A program made the position numbers and the translations under genes. Under the pieces are notes generated by a model. The model made no database searches, was not told where the DNA came from, and saw nothing but the letters and a program-made list of their open reading frames with translations. Shown one piece after another: positions 1 to 7,291 of a DNA stretch of 15,834 nucleotides. Where the stretch lies: the NCBI GenBank assembly GCA_045658165.1, contig JAZOUN010000023.1, positions 1-15,834 of the forward strand, given 5' to 3'. Position 1 is the first letter of the stretch. Every line of letters starts with the position of its first letter. Source of the stretch: UBA1081 sp045658165 (GTDB lineage: Bacteria > Bacillota > Clostridia > Oscillospirales > Acutalibacteraceae).

Positions 1-57
1 GCTGATCCCGCAGCTTTCACAGCTCTTACAGAACAGGCAAAGGCTGCACTCAAGTAA
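1..57 (+). CDS. 3' end of an unrecognised gene (partial, cut by left edge)
   Basis: Frame 1 is open from the first base and encodes 18 residues, ADPAAFTALTEQAKAALK, before a TAA at 55-57. A second in-frame TAA follows directly. The tail is alanine-rich and helical-looking, which is too little to assign a family. The intrinsic terminator 15 bases downstream supports this being a real gene end that closes a transcription unit. The codons resemble those of the rest of the window. I do not recognise the protein. Confidence 0.6.
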   Translation, partial: ADPAAFTALTEQAKAALK

Positions 58-72
58 TAAGGAATTATTTAT

Positions 73-105
73 GGGAATGCTCATGCATTCCCTTTTTCCC
101 TTTTT
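73..105 (+). terminator. Rho-independent terminator after the first gene
   Basis: A perfect 8-bp stem (GGGAATGC at 73-80 pairing with GCATTCCC at 85-92) encloses a 4-base loop (TCAT). It is followed by TTTTT at 93-97 and another T-run at 101-106. This is the standard intrinsic terminator layout, placed just after the tandem TAA of the upstream gene. It separates that gene from the long co-directional cluster that follows. It is the only convincing terminator I see in the window. Confidence 0.85.
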
Positions 106-131
106 TAAAGAGATATATAAGGGTGTACATT

Positions 132-917
132 ATGCTTAAAATTACAAGCAGAAACAACGAAAAAATAAAAAATGCATCTAAACTCTGCACCGAAAGTTCC
201 TACAGAAAAAAGACAGGAATGTTTTTTCTTGAGGGGCTTCGTTTGTGTTGTGACGCAGCAGAAAACGGTATTTGTCCCGAGGAAGTTTTTGTTACAGAAA
301 ACGCACTGAAGAAATATTTATCAGAACTCGGCACATTGCTCAGTGTTTCTGCATGTGTTTACGAGATAACCGAAGAGATTGCCTCCAAACTTTCTGACAC
401 AAAAAACAATCAGGGAGTATTTTGTGTGTGCAAAACACTTGACAAATTCTTTAATATAGATAAAATAAACTATAATGGTATATATATTGCCATGGAGAAT
501 ATTCAGACGCCTGATAATCTCGGTGCAGCAGCAAGAACTGCAGAAGCTCTCGGGCTTGACGGAATGATAATCTGCGGCGGCTGCGACATATACAATCCCA
601 AAGCTCTTCGTTCGGCAATGGGATCGTTGTTGCGTCTTGATATTTTTTCCGTTGCTGATCTGCCGTCGTTTATTGAGGATTGCAACAGTAAAGGTATGAA
701 TACTTATGCCGCTGTTCCTTCAGCAGATGCAGTGCCTGTAACCGAAATAGACAAATCAAAGGGTATGATTTGCGTTGTCGGTAATGAGGGCAACGGTCTT
801 ACGGAAAAAACAATTTCTTCGTGCAGTAAAGCCATTACAATTCCCATGAAAGGCAGAGCAGAGTCGCTCAATGCAGCAGCTGCGGCCTGTATGATAATGT
901 GGGAGATGGTCAGATGA
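132..917 (+). CDS. TrmH/SpoU-family RNA 2'-O-ribose methyltransferase
   Basis: This 261-residue SPOUT-class enzyme should transfer a methyl group from SAM to a ribose 2'-OH in rRNA or tRNA in the cytoplasm. The N-terminal third carries the substrate-binding-domain hallmark FFLEG. The SPOUT domain shows motif 1 (N129-L130-G131 and R135 within TPDNLGAAARTAEALG), motif 2 (VVGNEGNGL, near 215-223) and motif 3 (IPMKGRAESLNAAAAA, from residue 237). These form the trefoil-knot SAM site. A GTG at 123 could start the frame, but the ATG at 132 has AAGGG (119-123) eight bases upstream and is preferred. The stop overlaps the dprA start (ATGA), suggesting translational coupling. The layout resembles Bacillus YsgA or RlmB-type enzymes, but the exact RNA target cannot be read from sequence, so no symbol is given. 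Confidence 0.92.
   Translation: MLKITSRNNEKIKNASKLCTESSYRKKTGMFFLEGLRLCCDAAENGICPEEVFVTENALKKYLSELGTLLSVSACVYEITEEIASKLSDTKNNQGVFCVCKTLDKFFNIDKINYNGIYIAMENIQTPDNLGAAARTAEALGLDGMIICGGCDIYNPKALRSAMGSLLRLDIFSVADLPSFIEDCNSKGMNTYAAVPSADAVPVTEIDKSKGMICVVGNEGNGLTEKTISSCSKAITIPMKGRAESLNAAAAACMIMWEMVR
439..466 (+). promoter_or_regulatory. Possible internal promoter inside the TrmH-family gene (weak)
   Basis: TTGACA (439-444) is followed after 16 bases by TAAAAT (461-466), a 5/6 match to the -10 box. It lies in an AT-rich stretch that encodes the linker before the SPOUT domain. If active, it would transcribe dprA and downstream genes with a leader of roughly 440 bases. Local AT-richness makes a chance match quite possible. 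Confidence 0.25.
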
Positions 918-2167
918 ATTGTCCGGTTGAATATTGGATCTGGTTACAGAGAACACTCGGCACGGGTAAGGATACGGGCGAAATACTTGCATATTTCGGC
1001 AATCCGGTAAATATTTATGAGGCAGGCAGAAATAATCTGCTTATGTCGGGCATAATAAACCGTAAAATTGCAGATTCTCTTGCAAAATACAGTCCGTCAC
1101 AGTCCTATACGGTTATGAAACAGTGCGAAAACAACGGTTGGCACATAATTCCGTACGACAGCGAGTATTATCCGCCTATGCTCAGAAAACTTGATAACAG
1201 CCCTCTTGTGCTTTATGTGTGCGGGGATCCTGCTGTTCTCACTCACAGTTTCTGTATAGGTGTTGTAGGTACCAGAAACGCATCTCAATACGGTACAAAA
1301 GCTGCAGCAGATATTTCGTTTGCTCTTGCAAAATCAGGTGCCGTTATTGTCAGCGGCGGAGCGTTGGGCATAGATAGTGTTGCTCACGGTTCCGCAATTC
1401 AGGCAGGTGGCAGAACTGTTGCTTATCTCGGTTGCGGTCTCGGCTGTGAATATCTCAAAGAGAACAAGCCTCTGCGCGATGAAATATCAGAAAACGGTGC
1501 CCTGGTAAGTGAATTTCTTCCCTTTACCGAACCCACACGATATACTTTCCCCGTAAGAAACAGATTGATTTCGGGAATGTGTCAGGGTACGGTTGTTGTT
1601 GAAGCAGGTGCCAGAAGCGGCTCAATCATAACTGCAAAATATGCAATGAAACAGGGCCGTGATCTTTTCGCTGTACCCGGCGAAATTTTCAATAAAAACA
1701 ACGAGGGTACAAACAACCTTCTCAACAGCGGAGCAGTTCCAGTTCTGAAGGTTTCTGACATAATCAGCTTTTATTCGGAGCAGATTCTGTCTGTGAATTC
1801 GGGAGTAATGCCGGTAATTGATTATGATTCTGCTTCAGGTAAGGATGAAATCAGTTATCCTGCAACTCAGATAACATGGAAAACTATTGACAATAAAAGT
1901 ACGGCAGGTGCCGTGAAAAAGTGTCCGGCCGGTGCTGAAAAAACAGACACTTTAAAAACAACAGAGAAACAGACTTTGCCTGATTATGCCACCGGAAATG
2001 CAAAAAAATTATATGGGATAATAACAGATGAACCGAAAACAGCAGATGAGTTTGTTGTTGAAACAGGTATGGCGGTTCAGGATGTGCTTTCTGCAGTTAC
2101 AGAACTTGAGCTTTACGGCTTTGTTACAATGTACAGCGGAAAACGATATGGATTGAAAATAAATTAA
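914..2167 (+). CDS. dprA: DNA-processing protein DprA (Smf)
   Basis: DprA binds incoming single-stranded DNA during natural transformation and loads RecA onto it. Many non-competent bacteria also keep it. The 417-residue product has an N-terminal SAM-like region (about 1-75), then the Rossmann-like LOG/DprA core. The core contains GTRNASQYG (119-127), SGGALGID (147-154), PVRNRLISG (213-221) and EAGARSGS (230-237), plus the later AVPG and GTNNLL motifs. A low-complexity linker (about 295-358) leads to a C-terminal winged-helix domain (about 360-417). The ATG at 914 overlaps the previous stop and has GGGAG at 901-905. An in-frame GTG at 899 would add five residues and lacks as good a ribosome site. 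The family assignment is secure; whether this organism is competent is not shown here. Confidence 0.96.
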   Translation: MNCPVEYWIWLQRTLGTGKDTGEILAYFGNPVNIYEAGRNNLLMSGIINRKIADSLAKYSPSQSYTVMKQCENNGWHIIPYDSEYYPPMLRKLDNSPLVLYVCGDPAVLTHSFCIGVVGTRNASQYGTKAAADISFALAKSGAVIVSGGALGIDSVAHGSAIQAGGRTVAYLGCGLGCEYLKENKPLRDEISENGALVSEFLPFTEPTRYTFPVRNRLISGMCQGTVVVEAGARSGSIITAKYAMKQGRDLFAVPGEIFNKNNEGTNNLLNSGAVPVLKVSDIISFYSEQILSVNSGVMPVIDYDSASGKDEISYPATQITWKTIDNKSTAGAVKKCPAGAEKTDTLKTTEKQTLPDYATGNAKKLYGIITDEPKTADEFVVETGMAVQDVLSAVTELELYGFVTMYSGKRYGLKIN

Positions 2168-2190
2168 AATTTATATACAGGATTGATGAT

Positions 2191-4314
2191 ATGTCAAAAT
2201 TAGTTATAGTGGAGTCTCCCACAAAAGCAGGTACAATCAAAAAATATCTCGGCAAAGGATTTGAAGTAAAGGCATCTATGGGTCATGTGCGTGATTTATA
2301 TGCGTCAAAGCTCAGTGTTGATGTTGCTCATGACTTTGCACCCAAATATGTGACAATAAAAGGAAAGGAAAAGCTCGTCAAGGAACTTACAACACTTGCA
2401 AACGAAAGTGACGAAGTTTATCTCGCAACTGACCCGGACCGCGAAGGTGAAGCAATTTCATGGCATCTTGCTACAATTTTAGGTCTTGATCTCAATAAGA
2501 CAAAACGAGTAAAGTTCAATGAAATCAATAAGACAAGTGTTCAGAACGGCATGGAAAATCCCTCAAAGATTGACATGGATCTTGTTAATGCTCAGCAGGC
2601 AAGAAGAATTCTTGACAGACTTGTGGGTTACAGACTCAGTCCGTTTATCTCGCAGAAAATCAGAAGAGGTCTTTCTGCAGGTCGTGTTCAGAGTGTAGCT
2701 GTCCGTCTTATTGTTGACAGGGAAGAAGAAATCAATGCTTTTGTTCCCGAAGAGTACTGGTCAATTACAGCCAAGCTTTCTGCTCCTCATTCAAGAAAGG
2801 TTTTTAAGGCATCTTTTGTAGGTGATGAAACAGGAAAAATCAAAATCGAAAATAAAGAGCAGAGTGATAAATACGTAAGCCGTATTGACGGTGCCGTATA
2901 TACAGTTGACAGTGTAAAGAAAGGTGTAAGAAAAAAACAGCCTATGCCTCCTTTCATCACATCAACACTTCAGCAGGATGCTTCTCACAGACTTGGTTTT
3001 ACATCTAAGAAGACAATGAAAATTGCTCAGGAGCTGTATGAAGGTCTTGACATTCCCGGTTACGGCTCAATAGGTCTTATCACTTACATGAGAACAGACT
3101 CTCTTCGTATTTCCGAAGAATCAAGAGCTGCAGGTAATGACTATATCAGAAGTGTTTACGGTGATAAATATCTTCCCGAGAAACCCAAATATTTCAAAAC
3201 AAAGGGCAGATCTCAGGACGGTCACGAAGCAATCAGACCTACTGTTCCCGCACTCACTCCCGCAGAGGCAAAAGCTGCTCTTACAACAGATCAGTATAAG
3301 CTTTATGACCTTATCTGGAAGCGTTTTATGGCAAGTCTTATGGCAAACTGTATTCAGGATACCGTTAAGGTTGAAATCAAAGCTGAAAAAGAAGGCTGCG
3401 ACGGATATTGTCTGTTTACATCAAGCGGATATTCAGTCAAGTTTGACGGCTTTACAGTTCTTTATCAGAACGTAACTGAGGAAGACGCTGAAAACGAAAG
3501 TAATATGCCCGAAATGCACGACGGCGATGTTCTTAAATTCAGAGAACTTCTTCCCGAACAGCATTTTACACAGCCTCCCGCAAGATATACAGAAGCATCA
3601 CTTATCAAGGTGCTTGAAGAAACAGGCGTGGGCAGACCCAGCACATACGCAACAATTATTTCAACAATCACATCAAAAGATTATGTTGTGAGAGAGCGAA
3701 AACAGCTCAAACCCACAGAACTCGGTTTTGCAACAACAAAGCTTCTCAAAGATCAGTTCCCCAAAATTGTAAATACAAAGTTCACAGCAGGTATGGAACT
3801 TAATCTTGACGAAGTTGAAGCAGGTAATCTTGATTATATTGCAATGCTTCATGAGTTCTATGATGAATTTGAAAACACTCTTTCAAAAGCAAAGGAATCA
3901 ATGGCAGGTGTCAAGATTCAGCTTGAAGAAGATAAAACAGATATTCCCTGTGAAAAATGCGGAAGAAATATGATTATAAAAGTCGGAAGATACGGTAAAT
4001 TCCTTGCTTGTCCCGGCTATCCCGATTGTAAAAACACAAAACCCTATGTGGAACAGACACAAGGCAAATGTCCCGTATGCGGCGGTGATGTAATCGGTAA
4101 AAAATCCAAAAAAGGTCATACTTTCTTCGGTTGCGGTAATTATCCCGATTGTAATTTCATGACATGGGATGTTCCCACAGCAGATGCATGTCCGCAGTGC
4201 GGCAAAACCTTGTTCAAGGCAAGAGGCGGTATTATGAAATGCCATGCTGACGGTTGCGGATATGAACAGAAAGTTTCAAGAAGTAAAAAGAATCCGGAGA
4301 ATGATGATGAGTAA
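2191..4314 (+). CDS. topA: DNA topoisomerase I (type IA)
   Basis: This enzyme relaxes negative supercoils by single-strand cleavage and passage, and balances gyrase. The 707-residue protein begins with the Toprim domain: VIVESPTKA with catalytic Glu8, MGHVRDL, and the acidic triad TDPDREGE with Asp81, Asp83 and Glu85. The cleavage-domain motif GLITYMRTDSLRIS places the active-site tyrosine at Tyr299. QQDASHRLGF and GVGRPSTYA are typical core motifs. The C-terminus holds three Cys4 zinc ribbons starting at Cys587 (CEKC), Cys627 (CPVC) and Cys667 (CPQC). The length and domain order match Firmicute TopA. AGGA at 2179-2182 precedes the ATG. It follows dprA by 23 bases, and its last bases overlap the trmFO start. 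The dprA-topA-trmFO order is well conserved. Confidence 0.98.
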   Translation: MSKLVIVESPTKAGTIKKYLGKGFEVKASMGHVRDLYASKLSVDVAHDFAPKYVTIKGKEKLVKELTTLANESDEVYLATDPDREGEAISWHLATILGLDLNKTKRVKFNEINKTSVQNGMENPSKIDMDLVNAQQARRILDRLVGYRLSPFISQKIRRGLSAGRVQSVAVRLIVDREEEINAFVPEEYWSITAKLSAPHSRKVFKASFVGDETGKIKIENKEQSDKYVSRIDGAVYTVDSVKKGVRKKQPMPPFITSTLQQDASHRLGFTSKKTMKIAQELYEGLDIPGYGSIGLITYMRTDSLRISEESRAAGNDYIRSVYGDKYLPEKPKYFKTKGRSQDGHEAIRPTVPALTPAEAKAALTTDQYKLYDLIWKRFMASLMANCIQDTVKVEIKAEKEGCDGYCLFTSSGYSVKFDGFTVLYQNVTEEDAENESNMPEMHDGDVLKFRELLPEQHFTQPPARYTEASLIKVLEETGVGRPSTYATIISTITSKDYVVRERKQLKPTELGFATTKLLKDQFPKIVNTKFTAGMELNLDEVEAGNLDYIAMLHEFYDEFENTLSKAKESMAGVKIQLEEDKTDIPCEKCGRNMIIKVGRYGKFLACPGYPDCKNTKPYVEQTQGKCPVCGGDVIGKKSKKGHTFFGCGNYPDCNFMTWDVPTADACPQCGKTLFKARGGIMKCHADGCGYEQKVSRSKKNPENDDE

Positions 4315-5614
4315 AGCAGCAGTAATCGGCGGAGGTTTTGCAGGCGTTGAGTGTGCAAATCAGCTTGCAAAAAGGGGAATTGAAGTTGACCTTTATGAAA
4401 TGAAACCCACAAGATATTCACCTGCTCATAAATCAGCTAATCTGTGTGAACTTGTGTGTTCAAATTCCCTTAAGGCAATGAGACTTGAATCTGCATCAGG
4501 ACTGCTTAAGGCAGAAATGAAAATGCTCGGCAGCATATGTGTTGAATGTGCAGAAAAGTCTGCAGTTCCCGCCGGCGGTGCACTTGCTGTTGACAGAGAT
4601 ATTTTTTCATCACTTATAACTGAAACAATAGAAAATACTCCCGGTATAAACGTAATAAGAAAAGAAATCACATCAATTCCCGAAGGTTACGATGCAGTTG
4701 TTATTGCTGCAGGACCTCTTGTTTCAGATGCTCTTGCAGAAAGTATAAAAGAGCTTACAGGCAGTGCATTTCTCAGTTTCTTTGATGCTGCTGCCCCCGT
4801 TATCGAAGCAGACAGCATAGATATGGATAATGCATTCCTGCAGTCAAGATATGACCGTGGCGGTGAGGATGATTACATCAATTGCCCCATGAATAAAGAG
4901 GAATACGAGGCTTTTTACGAAGCACTTATAAATGCTGAAATTGCAGAACTTCATGAGTTTGATAAAAAGCATGTTTATGAGGGTTGTATGCCTGTTGAAA
5001 TTATGGCAAAACGAGGAGCGGATACAATCCGTTTCGGTCCTCTTAAACCTGTAGGTCTCAGAGATCCCAAAACAGGTCACAGACCGTGGGCAGTACTTCA
5101 GCTTCGCAAAGAAAACAAGGAAGGTACCATGTATAACCTTGTTGGTTTTCAGACAAATCTTAAATTCCCGGAGCAGAAGCGTGTATTTTCAATGATTCCT
5201 GCACTGCGTGAAGCGGAATTTGTAAGATACGGAGTAATGCACAGAAACACATTTATCGATTCCCCCCGTCTTCTCAACAGTGATTTTTCCATGAAAGAAC
5301 ATCCCTATGTGTTCTTTGCAGGTCAGATAACAGGCGTTGAGGGATATATGGAATCAGCTTCTGCAGGTATCATGGCAGGTATCAATGCCGCAAGAAGAAT
5401 TCTCGGCAAAGAAACTGTAACTCTTGCTCCCGAAAACATGATAGGTGCACTTTCACGTTACATAAGTGACGGATATGTCACAAATTTCCAGCCTATGGGA
5501 GCATCTTTCGGACTTCTTCCTGCTTTGCCTGAAAAAATCAGGGATAAAAAAGAGCGTTACGGTGCATTGGCTCAGAGAAGTCTTGAAATTTTAAAAAATA
5601 CTATTATTGATTGA
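4307..5614 (+). CDS. trmFO: Methylenetetrahydrofolate-tRNA-(uracil-5-)-methyltransferase TrmFO
   Basis: TrmFO makes 5-methyluridine at position 54 of the tRNA T-loop, using methylenetetrahydrofolate and FAD instead of SAM. The product from ATG 4307 is 435 residues, the usual family length. The N-terminal dinucleotide-binding motif is AAVIGGGFAG (residues 4-13). The family motif NLCELVCSNSLK includes Cys51, and EGCMPVEIMAKRG includes Cys227. These fit the two functional cysteines known near 53 and 226 in Bacillus TrmFO. FAGQITGVEGYMESA is the conserved C-terminal FAD-contact segment. Three consecutive ATGs (4301, 4304, 4307) overlap the topA end. I chose 4307 because GGAGA at 4296-4300 is then correctly spaced. 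A much earlier in-frame ATG at 4244 lies inside topA and would add non-family residues. Translation is probably coupled to topA. Confidence 0.96.
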   Translation: MSKAAVIGGGFAGVECANQLAKRGIEVDLYEMKPTRYSPAHKSANLCELVCSNSLKAMRLESASGLLKAEMKMLGSICVECAEKSAVPAGGALAVDRDIFSSLITETIENTPGINVIRKEITSIPEGYDAVVIAAGPLVSDALAESIKELTGSAFLSFFDAAAPVIEADSIDMDNAFLQSRYDRGGEDDYINCPMNKEEYEAFYEALINAEIAELHEFDKKHVYEGCMPVEIMAKRGADTIRFGPLKPVGLRDPKTGHRPWAVLQLRKENKEGTMYNLVGFQTNLKFPEQKRVFSMIPALREAEFVRYGVMHRNTFIDSPRLLNSDFSMKEHPYVFFAGQITGVEGYMESASAGIMAGINAARRILGKETVTLAPENMIGALSRYISDGYVTNFQPMGASFGLLPALPEKIRDKKERYGALAQRSLEILKNTIID

Positions 5615-5623
5615 GTTGACAAA

Positions 5624-6298
5624 ATGAATGTTTTTGAACAGATAATCGGATATAAATTCAAAGATAAAAAATTACTGCAGACAGCACTGACACATTCATC
5701 ATATGCAAACGAGATGAACGGAAAAGTGATGTATAACGAACGTCTTGAGTTCCTCGGCGATTCGGTGCTCGGTATGATCACTGCAGAATTTTTCTTTACA
5801 CACCATCCCGAAATGCCTGAGGGCAAACTTACAAAAACAAGAGCTTCAATGGTATGCGAAAAGTCACTGTATCAGTTTGCACAATCCATAAAGCTCGGTG
5901 AGTTTATGTATATGGGTAAAGGTGAAATCAATACAGGCGGACGTAACCGCCCGTCAATTCTTGCAGATGCCTTTGAATCACTCATTGCTGCAATTTATCT
6001 TGATGCAGGTTTTGAGGAGGCAAAGAAATTTGTTCTCGGATTTATTGCAAATGCTTCGATCGAAGAACCTGCAATTACTGATTACAAAACCGCACTGCAG
6101 GAAATCGTTCAGAAAAACCCGGGTGAAATTCTCGAGTATTTCATGGCCGGTGAATCAGGTCCCGATCATGCCAAAACATTTATTGTAGAGGTAAAACTTA
6201 ACAGTAATGTTATCGGAACAGGAGAGGGCAGAAGCAAAAAACAGGCAGAACAGATGGCTGCTAAAGAAGCCCTCCGACTTATGGGCGTGGAAGTATGA
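5624..6298 (+). CDS. rnc: Ribonuclease III
   Basis: RNase III cuts double-stranded RNA, including rRNA precursors and structured mRNAs, as a Mg-dependent homodimer. The 224-residue protein has the signature NERLEFLGDSVLG with Glu39, Glu42 and Asp46. The second catalytic cluster ADAFESLIAAIYLD contains Asp115 and Glu118. A C-terminal double-stranded-RNA-binding domain spans roughly 152-220 (YKTALQEIVQK through KKQAEQMAAKEAL). All expected catalytic residues are present and the length is typical. It starts nine bases after the trmFO stop. The upstream stretch GATTGAGTTGACAAA lacks a clear AGGAG-type ribosome site, unlike most neighbours. The stop overlaps the next start as ATGA. The classic rnc-smc-ftsY neighbourhood supports the call. 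Confidence 0.97.
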   Translation: MNVFEQIIGYKFKDKKLLQTALTHSSYANEMNGKVMYNERLEFLGDSVLGMITAEFFFTHHPEMPEGKLTKTRASMVCEKSLYQFAQSIKLGEFMYMGKGEINTGGRNRPSILADAFESLIAAIYLDAGFEEAKKFVLGFIANASIEEPAITDYKTALQEIVQKNPGEILEYFMAGESGPDHAKTFIVEVKLNSNVIGTGEGRSKKQAEQMAAKEALRLMGVEV

Positions 6299-7290
6299 AA
6301 CACATAAACGTTGCACTTTTTGTGCCTCATGAGGGTTGTCCTCATATGTGTTCATTCTGTAATCAGAAAACAATTTCGGGAAAATCCGAAAAACTGACAA
6401 AAGATGATATTGACAATGCCGTAAAAATTGCAACACGTAATGATTATGACCGTGCTGAAAGTGAAATTGCATTTTTCGGTGGCAGTTTTACGGCAATTGA
6501 CAGAGATTACATGATATATCTTCTTGAATGTGCTTATCCTTACGTCAGCAACGGAATGTTCAAGGGTATAAGATGTTCAACAAGACCCGATGCGATCGAT
6601 GAGGATGTTCTGGCTATTCTCCGCAGATACGGTGTAACTGCAATTGAACTTGGTGCTCAGAGCATGTCAGATACAGTTCTTGCAATGAATGACAGAGGGC
6701 ATACTGCTGCCGATGTTGAAAAAGCATGTGAACTTATAAAAAAACACGGCTTTGAACTCGGTCTTCAGATGATGACCGGACTGTACGGCGACACTGATGA
6801 TTCAGTTGTTATGACAGCAGAAAAAATCATTGCTCTCAGACCTGATACTGTCAGAATTTATCCTACAGTTGTACTTGAAAACACCCGTCTTGCTTCACTT
6901 TACAGACAGGGTGAGTATAATCCTCAGTCTGTGGACGAAGCTGTTGAAATATGCAGCAAACTGCTTGATATGTTCAACAGGGAAAATATAAATGTAATCC
7001 GTCTCGGACTTCATTCAGGCGGAAATGTGGATGAAGGTTTTGTTGCAGGCGCATATCATCCGGCATTCAGGGAACTGTGTGAGAGCAGGCTGTACTTTGA
7101 AAAGTGCTGCTCAATCATCAATGAAAATAATATAACAGGAAAAATAACAATATATGTCTGTCCGTCAGAAATTTCCAAAATGACGGGACAGAAAAGAAGC
7201 AATATAGAGAGACTTTCCCATATGGGGATTCAGGCTGTTGTAAAGTCTGATGAAAATCTCAGTAAATATATGCTCCGAATAGAGGAATAA
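6295..7290 (+). CDS. Elp3-like radical SAM protein without acetyltransferase domain
   Basis: The 331-residue protein has a radical SAM [4Fe-4S] motif close to its N-terminus: GCPHMCSFC, i.e. CX3CX2C with Cys15, Cys19 and Cys22. FFGGSF follows, which lies in the SAM-binding region in this superfamily. The segments STRPD, LRRYGV, IELGAQS (117-123), NDRGHT, QMMTGLYGD and RIYPTVVLENTRL (from 187) closely resemble the radical SAM half of Elp3, the tRNA wobble-uridine modification enzyme. The C-terminal GNAT/HAT acetyltransferase half of Elp3 is missing, and the protein ends about 40 residues after its last recognisable segment. It begins on the ATGA that ends rnc and stops one base before smc, so it is an integral operon member. 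An oxygen-sensitive Fe-S enzyme acting on RNA or a small molecule is likely; its substrate is unknown to me. Confidence 0.88.
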   Translation: MKHINVALFVPHEGCPHMCSFCNQKTISGKSEKLTKDDIDNAVKIATRNDYDRAESEIAFFGGSFTAIDRDYMIYLLECAYPYVSNGMFKGIRCSTRPDAIDEDVLAILRRYGVTAIELGAQSMSDTVLAMNDRGHTAADVEKACELIKKHGFELGLQMMTGLYGDTDDSVVMTAEKIIALRPDTVRIYPTVVLENTRLASLYRQGEYNPQSVDEAVEICSKLLDMFNRENINVIRLGLHSGGNVDEGFVAGAYHPAFRELCESRLYFEKCCSIINENNITGKITIYVCPSEISKMTGQKRSNIERLSHMGIQAVVKSDENLSKYMLRIEE

Positions 7291-7291
7291 T

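Noticed and set aside
123..131. Alternative GTG start for the TrmH-family gene
   Set aside because: It lies on the ribosome-binding site itself. The ATG at 132 has correct spacing and begins the family-like sequence.
3898..4421. Two overlapping minus-strand open frames over the topA zinc ribbons and the trmFO start
   Set aside because: The cysteine-rich look is the reverse of the zinc-ribbon codons. There is no independent evidence of a gene.
4590..4620. TTGACA followed by TATAAC inside trmFO
   Set aside because: The spacing is 19 bases, the -10 is imperfect, and it lies mid-gene with no downstream gene that obviously needs it.
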